DNA of 64,000 nucleotides from Clostridiales bacterium (GTDB lineage: Bacteria > Bacillota > Clostridia > Christensenellales > Aristaeellaceae): the NCBI GenBank assembly GCA_017569285.1, contig CP069419.1, positions 2,480,001 to 2,544,000 on the forward strand, given 5' to 3'. The position numbers and the translations under genes were made by a program. The number at the start of each line of letters is the position of its first letter. Positions within the stretch are counted from its first letter, which is position 1. Positions 57,107-64,000 of the stretch are shown one piece after another. The notes under the pieces are model-generated. The model was not told the origin of the DNA, did not search any database, and worked only from the letters and a program-made list of their open reading frames with translations.

Positions 57107-60100
57107 ATGATCAACGAAATCCGCGAACAGCTTGCGCATGTGATTGAGGCGCTGGAGGCGGACCTGTACCACCCGATCGGGGAGATTGAACTGGAAGGCT
57201 TCCTGGCGCCCGGGGCGCTGACCCTGGCGGAGGCGGAAACCTATGCCCGGACGCCCTGGCCGGCCGGAAAGGTATGGGGCAAGGCCTGGGACTATGCCTG
57301 GATGTTCGGAAGCTTTACGGTGCCGGAGGAAGCCCGCGGCGAGCGGATTGTGATGGACCTGAATCCCGGCGGGGAATCCGTGCTGTTTGTGAATGGCAAG
57401 GTTTTCGGCGCGCGGCGGGCGGACCGGATGGACCATCCGCACCAGTATATCTCCGACCAGGTGGTGTGCCGGAAGGCGGAGGGCGGCGAGCAGTTCTCCA
57501 TCGCGATGGAGGTGTACGGTGGAACGCCGCTGCCGGACCATCCCAGCCGGCCGGTTTTCCCGGAAGAGGGAGTGACCTTTACGCGGAGCGGCCGCGTATC
57601 CACCGGGAAGAGCACCTTCGGGTGGTGGAACGAGGAGGCCTACCAGCTGTGGCTGGACCTGACGGTGCTGCGGGACGTGCATGACTACCTGGACCCGCAC
57701 GACGGATTCCGGGAAGCGCTGGCGGAGGGCTTCAGCCGGATGCTGGATACCCTGGACGCGGAGCTGCCCCTGCCGGAGCGCCGGCAGGCATATGCCGAAG
57801 CGCGGAAGCAGATCGCGCCGCTGGTGAACGCCCACAACGGAACCTTTGCCGCGTCCATGGGCGTGATCGCCAACTCCCACCTGGACCTGGCGTGGCTGTG
57901 GCCGATGGCGGAAACCCGCCGGAAAACCGCGCGGACTTTCGGCGCGGTGCTGCGCCTGATGAAGGAATACCCGGAGATGATGTTCCTGCAGAGCCAGTGC
58001 GCGGAATACGAGCTGTGCCGGCAGAACTATCCGGAGCTGTTTGAGGAAGTGAAGGCCGCGATCGCCGAAGGCCGCTGGATTGCCGACGGCGGCATGTGGG
58101 TGGAACCGGATACCAACCTGGCGGGCGGGGAGGCGCTGGTGCGCCAGTTCCTGTACGGAAGGCGGTATTTCCGGGAGGTGCTGGGCGTGGAAAGCCGCGT
58201 GGCCTGGCTGCCGGATACCTTCGGCTACAGCGCCGCGCTGCCGCAGATCATCAAGGGCTTCGGGATGACCGGCCTGACCACCCAGAAGATTTTCTGGTCC
58301 TACAACGATTCGGAACCCTTCCCGCACCACGCGTTCCTGTGGCGCGGGCTGGACGGGACGACGATCCCGACGTTCCTGCATATGTTCTATGAAACCCCGG
58401 TGGACGCGAAGACCGTGCATACCCGCTGGGCCAGCCGCCTGGAACAGGACGGCAGCTGCGACTTCTACCTGCCCTTCGGCCAGGGAGACGGCGGCGGCGG
58501 ACCGTCCCGGGACGATATGGAGCAGGTGCGCCGCCAGAAGGACCTGCAGGGCGCGCCGAAGCTGTACTGGATGACCCCGGAAGCCTACCTGAAAAAACGG
58601 GACAACGGGTCCCTGCCGATATTCCGGGGCGAGCTGTATGTGCCCTGCCACCGCGGAACGTACACCACCCAGGCGATGATCAAGAAGGGCAACCGCCGGG
58701 CGGAGCACGTGCTGCGCGCGTGGGAGATGCTGGCGGCCATGGCGGCCTTTGCCGGAAAGGCGAAATACCCGGCGGAGGAGCTGGAGAAGAACTGGAAGCT
58801 GCTGCTGACGAACCAGTTCCACGATATCCTGCCCGGATCCTCGATCGCGCGGGTGTATGAAGAGGCGAAGGTGGACATCGCCCGGATCCGCGACGCGTCG
58901 GTCCGCGGCGCCCGGGAGGCGCTGCTGGCCTTCTGCCGGAACGGGCTGGGCGTGACGGTATTCAATCCGTCCCCCCACGGGGTGACCCGGATTATCCGGA
59001 CGGACGACCGGTTTGTGAACGGCGCGGTGACCCGGGAGGGCATGCGCTTCCAGGCGGCGGCTTACCGCGGGGAGGCGCTGGTGCTGGCCCACCTGGAGCC
59101 GATGTCCGCGCTGACGATGTACCCGGCCGAGGTGCCGGTGCGCAGCAGCGCCACGGTGACCCGGCAGGGCGGCAGCTACATCATGCAGAACACCTGCCTG
59201 CGGTGCGAAATTTCGCAGAAGGGCGAGCTGCTGTCCATGATCACGCTGCATGACGGGCGGGAACGGGTCCGCTCCGCCTCCAACGTGTTCCACCTGTACC
59301 GCGACCTGCCCCGGCGGTTTGACGCCTGGGACATCGACAGCCAGACGGAACGGCGCGAGGTGCCGATGGACGCGGAGTACGAGGCGGAAATCGTATGCGC
59401 GAGCGGGCTGTTTGCCGAGCTGAAGATTACCGCGAAGTTCTCCGGTTCCGTGATTACGCAGCAGATCCGGCTGACGGCCGAGGAGTCGCAGCTTGAGTTT
59501 ATTACCGAGGCGGAGTGGCAGGAACGCCACCGCCTGCTGAAGGTTTCCTTTGACACAGGCATTGACGCGGACAACGCGGACCACCAGATCCAGTTCGGCT
59601 ATATTTCCCGGCCGGCCCACCGGTCCCGGAAGTATGACGAAGACCGGTTTGAGGTGGCCGCGCACGCCTGGACCGCCCTGCGGGATAGCACCCACGGCGC
59701 GGCGGTACTGAACGACTGCAAGTACGGCGTATCCGCCGAGGACGGCGTGATCGGCCTGAGCCTGCTGCGCTCGCCGACCTATCCGGACGCGGCGGCGGAC
59801 CGCGGATTCCACCGCTTCATCTACGCCTACCGCGTATGGGACGGCCCGATGGAACGGAGCGGCCTGGCGGAGGCGGCGGAAGCCCTGAACGATCCGCTGA
59901 TCACCGTGCCCGGTTCCTCCGTGCCGCTGAAGCTGATGAGCTGCAGCGATCCGGCCGTGACCGTGGAAAGCGTGAAGCTGGCCGAGGACGGAAGCGGCGA
60001 CATGGTGATCCGGATGTACGAGAGCATGGGCGGGGCGCGTTCCGCCCTGATCCATCCCTTCCTGCCGTTCAGCAAGGCCTGCATCTGCTCGCTGGCGGAG

Positions 60101-60223
60101 GATCCGGGAGAGATCCTGCAGGTGCGGGACGGCACGTTCACCGTGTTCTTCCGCCCGTTTGAAATTGTGACTGTGCGCCTGGCCCGCCCGGCGGCCGGCG
60201 ATGAAAGCGACCTGCATATCTGA
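57107..60223 (+). CDS. Glycoside hydrolase family 38 alpha-mannosidase
   Basis: A 1038-residue GH38 enzyme without signal peptide. The zinc/catalytic motifs are SHLDLAWLWPMAETRRK (first His and Asp ligands) and AWLPDTFGYSAALPQI with nucleophile Asp370. The size and long N-terminal beta domain (1-240) fit cytoplasmic bacterial/ER-type alpha-mannosidases. C-terminal beta domains follow to residue 1038. It should remove terminal mannose from imported glycans. A GGAAGGAG site precedes the start. Confidence 0.95.
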   Translation: MINEIREQLAHVIEALEADLYHPIGEIELEGFLAPGALTLAEAETYARTPWPAGKVWGKAWDYAWMFGSFTVPEEARGERIVMDLNPGGESVLFVNGKVFGARRADRMDHPHQYISDQVVCRKAEGGEQFSIAMEVYGGTPLPDHPSRPVFPEEGVTFTRSGRVSTGKSTFGWWNEEAYQLWLDLTVLRDVHDYLDPHDGFREALAEGFSRMLDTLDAELPLPERRQAYAEARKQIAPLVNAHNGTFAASMGVIANSHLDLAWLWPMAETRRKTARTFGAVLRLMKEYPEMMFLQSQCAEYELCRQNYPELFEEVKAAIAEGRWIADGGMWVEPDTNLAGGEALVRQFLYGRRYFREVLGVESRVAWLPDTFGYSAALPQIIKGFGMTGLTTQKIFWSYNDSEPFPHHAFLWRGLDGTTIPTFLHMFYETPVDAKTVHTRWASRLEQDGSCDFYLPFGQGDGGGGPSRDDMEQVRRQKDLQGAPKLYWMTPEAYLKKRDNGSLPIFRGELYVPCHRGTYTTQAMIKKGNRRAEHVLRAWEMLAAMAAFAGKAKYPAEELEKNWKLLLTNQFHDILPGSSIARVYEEAKVDIARIRDASVRGAREALLAFCRNGLGVTVFNPSPHGVTRIIRTDDRFVNGAVTREGMRFQAAAYRGEALVLAHLEPMSALTMYPAEVPVRSSATVTRQGGSYIMQNTCLRCEISQKGELLSMITLHDGRERVRSASNVFHLYRDLPRRFDAWDIDSQTERREVPMDAEYEAEIVCASGLFAELKITAKFSGSVITQQIRLTAEESQLEFITEAEWQERHRLLKVSFDTGIDADNADHQIQFGYISRPAHRSRKYDEDRFEVAAHAWTALRDSTHGAAVLNDCKYGVSAEDGVIGLSLLRSPTYPDAAADRGFHRFIYAYRVWDGPMERSGLAEAAEALNDPLITVPGSSVPLKLMSCSDPAVTVESVKLAEDGSGDMVIRMYESMGGARSALIHPFLPFSKACICSLAEDPGEILQVRDGTFTVFFRPFEIVTVRLARPAAGDESDLHI

Positions 60224-60236
60224 GAGGAGAATGACC

Positions 60237-63200
60237 GTGCTGTATCCCCGCTCCAAAGAACAAAGGCCGGATCCCGAACTGTTCCGGAATCCGGGGTCTG
60301 AATACCGCTGCACGCCTTTCTGGGCCTGGAACTGCGGCCTGGACGAGGACCTGCTGAAGCGGGAAATCGGGTACATGAAAGAAATGGGAATGGGCGGCTT
60401 CCACATGCACGTCCGCAGCGGGATGTCCGTTCCGTACCTGAGCGACGAATTCATGGGGCGCATCCGCACCTGCGTGGAGGAGGCGCGGAAGCAGGGCATG
60501 CTGGCCTGGCTGTATGACGAGGACCGGTGGCCCTCCGGATTTGCCGGGGGCTTTGTGACGGAGAATCCGGAGTACCGCCAGAAGTTCCTGCTGGTGACGC
60601 CGAAAGCGCCGGAGGACGGCAAGGGGAAGCTGCTGGCCCGGTACAGCGTGAAGCTGGACGGGAACGGATCGCTGGAAAGCTACCGCCGCCTGGCGGACGG
60701 CGAGGAAGCGGGCGGAACGGTATGGCACGCGGTGCTGAAGCAGACGGAGCCCAGCGCGTGGTTCCATTTCAACGGGTATGTGGACACCATGAAACCCGCT
60801 GCCATCAAGGAATTTATCCGCATCACCCATGAACGGTACAAGGAAGTGCTGGGCGATGACCTGGGCGGGATCTGCCCGGCAATCTTTACCGACGAGCCCC
60901 AGATGCCGCGGAAGGCGGTGCTCTCCCGTTCCACCGGGCTGCAGGATATGCTGCTGTCCTGGACGGACGACCTGGACGAAACCTACCGCGCGGCGTGGGG
61001 TGAAAGCCTGCTGGACCGCCTGCCGGAGGTGATCTGGGAGCAGCCGGAGGGAATCTCCCCGGTGCGCTGGCGCTATTTTGACCATTCAACCGAGCGGTTT
61101 GTATCCGCCTTCTGCGACCAGATCGGTAACTGGTGCCGGGAGAACGGCATCCTGATGACCGGCCATATGATGGAAGAGGGATCCCTGGAAGCTCAGTCCC
61201 GTTCCGTGGGCGAGTGTATGCGCGCCTACCGCGCCTTCACGCTTCCCGGGGTGGACATGCTGTGCGACGGGCGTGAGTTCCTGACCGTGAAGCAGGCGGC
61301 TTCCGCCGCGCACCAGCAGGGATGCCCCGGCGTGACCAGCGAGCTGTACGGGGTGACGAACTGGGACTTCGACTTCAAGGGACACAAGCTGCAGGGCGAC
61401 TGGCAGGCCGCCCTGGGCGTGACAGTGCGCGTGCCGCACCTGTACTGGTGCTCCATGCACGGGGAATCCAAACGCGACTATCCCGCCTCCATCGGGCACC
61501 AGAGCGCCTGGTGGCGGGAGTACCCGTTCATCGAGAACCACTTTGCCCGGGTGAACACCCTGATGACCCGCGGGAAACCGCGGATCCGCATCGGCGTAAT
61601 CCACCCGGTGGAATCCTGCTGGATCGCCTACGGCCCGGACGACCGGACCGGCCTGAAGCGGGCAGAGCTGGACCGCCGCTTCAATGAGATTACGCGCTGG
61701 CTGCTGGAGGATACACTGGACTTTGATTATATCTGCGAATCCACGTTGCCGAGGCTGATCCGGGAAGGGGAAAAGGAAAAGTTCACCGTCGGCGAAATGG
61801 CCTATGACGTGGTGATTGTGCCCGGATGCGAGACGATGCGCCGCACGACGCTGGAAGCGCTGGAAGCCTTCCGGGACCGCGGCGGGCGGGTGATCTTCCT
61901 CGGCAGCGCGCCAAAGTATGTGGACGCCCTGCCCAGCGGGGACGCGGAACGATTCAGCGAGCGCTGCGAGCGCCTGCCCTGGGACCGTGTGCGGCTGAAC
62001 GAAAGCCTGGAAGACCTGCGGGACATCCGGATCCGGACGCTGCGCGGACGCCCCGCCAACTGCATGCTGTGCGCCATGCGGGATGACGGCGAAGGCCGCA
62101 GCGTGCTGATTGTCCGCGGACAGCCGGCGAAGCACGGCACGCCGGACAAGATGGAAACCTACTTTATTTCCCTGACCGGCCGGTGGAAAGTGGAGGTGTG
62201 GGATACCCTGACCGGGGAAATCCGCCCGCTGGAAACGACCTGCGGGGAGAACACCACCGACTTTACCTGGAACTGCTTCACCCAGGACAGCCTGCTGCTG
62301 CGGCTGGAACCGGCGGGAACGCGGACCGGGACGGCATCCGGGACGCAGGAAGCCGCGCTGTACGGCAGCTACGGCATCAGCATGGCGGAGGAACTGGCCA
62401 AAGACAGCGGAGACCGCGCCGAACGCCTGCTGCCGCCGCCGGAGGAAATCATCCCTGGCGAGGACAACGTGCTGCTGCTGGATACCGCTGAATGGCGGAC
62501 GGACGACGGTCCCTGGGAGCCGCGGGAGGAGATGCTCCGCATTGGCCTGCAGGCCAAGCGGAAGAACGGGATCTCCGTCGCCGCCGCATCCGGCGCGCAG
62601 CCGTGGATCCTGCAGCAGGAGAAGGCGGAGCATACCCTGTCCCTGCGGATTACGTTCCGCACGGAGATTCCCCTGCCTTCCGCGCGCCTGGCGCTGGAGG
62701 ACGCCGATGAATGCCGCGTGCTGTTCAACGGCGCGCCGCTGGAAAGCAAACCGGACGGATACTTTACGGATGAAGCCATCCGGTGCTTCCCGACAGGACC
62801 GGTTCCGGAAGGTGTGAACACCATTGAGGTTACCCGGCCGCTGGCTGCCGCCACCAGTGTGGAAAACATGTTCCTGCTGGGTGACTTCGGCGTGCGTGTG
62901 ACTGGCACGGAGACCGTGGTGATTCCCGCGCCGCGGAAGCTGGCGTTCGGCGACTGGACGACGCAGGGACTGCCGTTCTACTCCGGCGCCCTGACGTACC
63001 GCTGGCACCTGGAGGGCGGCGAACACCTGCGGCTGCGGCTGGGGCTGTTCTCTGCACCGTGTGTGACGGCGGAGCTGGACGGGAAACGGGTCGCGAACCT
63101 GTCCCTTTCCCCGTCGGAGGCGGATCTCGGAAAGCTGAGCGAAGGCAGGCACACCCTGGACATCACGGTGTATCCCAGCCGGATCAACTCCTTCGGGACG

Positions 63201-63335
63201 TTCCACCTGAACGATTACGCGGTGACCTGGTTCGGCCCGCAGGCATGGCGGAGCACCGGAATGAGCTGGACGTACAATTACCGCCTGGCCGCTTCCGGCC
63301 TGCTGAGCGAACCGCACCTGATTACGGTTGAATAA
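60237..63335 (+). CDS. Large glycoside hydrolase, GH106-like (alpha-L-rhamnosidase-related)
   Basis: A 1032-residue cytoplasmic enzyme. The N-terminal barrel starts YRCTPFWAWNCGLDEDLLKR and EMGMGGFHMHVRSGMSVPYL, then WLYDEDRWPSGFAGG, a pattern of GH106-type and related uncharacterised families. Later, IFTDEPQMPRKAVLS and GVTSELYGVTNWDF hold likely catalytic acids. The C-terminal third (from about 740) has beta-sandwich domains with LRITFRTEIPLPSARLALEDA. GTG 60237 is chosen since it is 7 bases past GAGAGGAG; ATG 60231 is nearly on that site. Last gene of the operon; substrate not proven. Confidence 0.75.
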   Translation: MLYPRSKEQRPDPELFRNPGSEYRCTPFWAWNCGLDEDLLKREIGYMKEMGMGGFHMHVRSGMSVPYLSDEFMGRIRTCVEEARKQGMLAWLYDEDRWPSGFAGGFVTENPEYRQKFLLVTPKAPEDGKGKLLARYSVKLDGNGSLESYRRLADGEEAGGTVWHAVLKQTEPSAWFHFNGYVDTMKPAAIKEFIRITHERYKEVLGDDLGGICPAIFTDEPQMPRKAVLSRSTGLQDMLLSWTDDLDETYRAAWGESLLDRLPEVIWEQPEGISPVRWRYFDHSTERFVSAFCDQIGNWCRENGILMTGHMMEEGSLEAQSRSVGECMRAYRAFTLPGVDMLCDGREFLTVKQAASAAHQQGCPGVTSELYGVTNWDFDFKGHKLQGDWQAALGVTVRVPHLYWCSMHGESKRDYPASIGHQSAWWREYPFIENHFARVNTLMTRGKPRIRIGVIHPVESCWIAYGPDDRTGLKRAELDRRFNEITRWLLEDTLDFDYICESTLPRLIREGEKEKFTVGEMAYDVVIVPGCETMRRTTLEALEAFRDRGGRVIFLGSAPKYVDALPSGDAERFSERCERLPWDRVRLNESLEDLRDIRIRTLRGRPANCMLCAMRDDGEGRSVLIVRGQPAKHGTPDKMETYFISLTGRWKVEVWDTLTGEIRPLETTCGENTTDFTWNCFTQDSLLLRLEPAGTRTGTASGTQEAALYGSYGISMAEELAKDSGDRAERLLPPPEEIIPGEDNVLLLDTAEWRTDDGPWEPREEMLRIGLQAKRKNGISVAAASGAQPWILQQEKAEHTLSLRITFRTEIPLPSARLALEDADECRVLFNGAPLESKPDGYFTDEAIRCFPTGPVPEGVNTIEVTRPLAAATSVENMFLLGDFGVRVTGTETVVIPAPRKLAFGDWTTQGLPFYSGALTYRWHLEGGEHLRLRLGLFSAPCVTAELDGKRVANLSLSPSEADLGKLSEGRHTLDITVYPSRINSFGTFHLNDYAVTWFGPQAWRSTGMSWTYNYRLAASGLLSEPHLITVE

Positions 63336-63339
63336 ACAG

Positions 63340-63373
63340 AAAGACGGATGCCCGGCAGGGCATCCGTCTTTTA
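63340..63373. terminator. Bidirectional terminator ending the glycan operon
   Basis: AAAGACGGATGCCC pairs with GGGCATCCGTCTTT around GGCA, with T-run following on the plus strand and A-run before. It serves both convergent genes. Confidence 0.93.
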
Positions 63374-63388
63374 TGACTGTTTCCCGGC

Positions 63389-64000
63389 TTACAGCTCCAG
63401 CACCGGCAGGCCCGCGGCCAGCGCGGCACTGCGGCGGAGCTGGGTTTCCGGCGGGGCTGGCGGCTCCAGCGTGACGATCCAGCGGAATTCGTGCCAGCCG
63501 CCCAGGTCCGCCGCGAAATTGGTTTCCCAGTAATTGTTCATGACCCGGGAGCGGATCTCCGCCCGGTTCAGTTCAATGCTCTGCCCGTCGCACAGTGTGA
63601 CGGGTCCTTTTTCGTTTTCCCCGAAGGAAACCAGCGGCACATCCGGGCTGGTAACGAGCAGGTCGGAGGTATTCCCCCGGCGGAGGATGCCGTTCTGCAG
63701 GCACCAGAAAGCCTGGCAGGTGCCCGGCAGCTGGTCGATGCCGGGACGGATGACGCAGCCGGTTTTGTCGATCCAGGTTTCATTGCTGCCGGCGGTGCGG
63801 AAGGGGAGCACCAGCTGGATTTCCTCCGCGTCCGGGCAGCTCTTTTTGCGGAGGCGCAGGCGGGCGTCCATCCGCGGGATGGACCGGTAGACCTTCAGGT
63901 CCAGGATGCAGGCGTCCGTTCCCTCCAGGTCGTACTCCACGCGCAGTGTGACGGAGACCGGCCCCTGGGCGGCAACGGAGAAGCGCTTCGGCCGGGCGGT
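63389..64000 (-). CDS. GH38-like glycoside hydrolase, C-terminal part
   Basis: The gene enters from the right edge; 203 residues and the stop are visible. The frame has no start within the window. The end MNNYWETNFAADLGGWHEFRW resembles the C-terminal beta domain of GH38-like alpha-mannosidases and related DUF5054 proteins. It is convergent with the five-gene glycan operon and probably belongs to the same functional region. Catalytic motifs lie outside the window, so the family is provisional. Confidence 0.65.
   Translation of the reverse strand, partial: TARPKRFSVAAQGPVSVTLRVEYDLEGTDACILDLKVYRSIPRMDARLRLRKKSCPDAEEIQLVLPFRTAGSNETWIDKTGCVIRPGIDQLPGTCQAFWCLQNGILRRGNTSDLLVTSPDVPLVSFGENEKGPVTLCDGQSIELNRAEIRSRVMNNYWETNFAADLGGWHEFRWIVTLEPPAPPETQLRRSAALAAGLPVLEL

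Noticed and set aside
57071-60622. Minus-strand open frame of 1183 codons over the mannosidase gene
   Set aside because: Mirror of the GH38 coding sequence with no domain and no ribosome site; the plus strand carries intact catalytic motifs.
1-64000. tRNA or rRNA genes
   Set aside because: No cloverleaf-like segment or rRNA-like stretch was recognised by eye in any intergenic gap; a dedicated tRNA scan would settle it.

Overview
The window reads as one contig from a high-GC (about 60 percent by eye) Gram-positive-type anaerobe, most likely a gut or rumen member of the Clostridia. Pointers are a T-box leader on prolyl-tRNA synthetase, a BceRS-BceAB-like antimicrobial-peptide module, a LytTR/DUF3021 pair, two LplB/LplC-type sugar ABC importers and glycoside hydrolases. 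The genus cannot be fixed from the sequence. No tRNA, rRNA, CRISPR array, prophage or intact insertion sequence was seen. | Layout: 1-1153 is the end of an ECF-like sigma factor and its probable anti-sigma partner. 1276-5917 (minus) is a two-component system plus FtsX-type ABC transporter. 6164-7546 is a Tat export operon (tatB, tatA, tatC), followed by a LysR-type gene lacking its DNA-binding helices and a Tat-exported FAD/FMN reductase (8532-10568). 10791-12439 holds LytTR/DUF3021 and a Phd/PIN toxin-antitoxin pair. 12598-14602 is T-box plus proS. 14753-18340 holds a diguanylate cyclase and a MATE transporter fused to an RsbW-like ATPase. 18411-27387 is mixed: a secreted repeat protein, a permease, small housekeeping enzymes, an M3 peptidase, an SH3 protein, a HAD phosphatase and two very small proteins. 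| 27488-39783 is carbohydrate uptake: an AraC regulator divergent from one LplB/LplC/solute-binding operon, then a LacI regulator with clear palindromic operators in front of a second such operon, then a GH2 beta-galactosidase-like enzyme. 39995-44636 has a thioredoxin-fold protein, an esterase, a flavin reductase, an ArsR metalloregulator and an exported FMN-binding protein. 44727-48559 (minus) is a hybrid histidine kinase translationally coupled to a solute-binding protein. 48810-53496 is more AT-rich at first and accessory: an antitoxin with a decayed Doc toxin, two GNAT acetyltransferases, and a TetR/CPBP/MFS set with matching operators. 53734-63335 is a five-gene glycan catabolic operon (alpha/alpha-barrel hydrolase, sugar isomerase, Gfo/Idh/MocA oxidoreductase, GH38 mannosidase, GH106-like enzyme), with the end of another GH38-like gene convergent at the right edge. 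| Two dispersed repeat families sit between genes: a REP-like set of 28-31 bp dyads built around GTCCC, in several flavours, and a roughly 143 bp element with about 28 bp terminal inverted repeats present twice (32301-32457 and 41362-41512). The second is the best candidate here for an undescribed element. No recognised exported protein in the window carries a convincing lipobox, including three solute-binding proteins, which is unusual for a monoderm.
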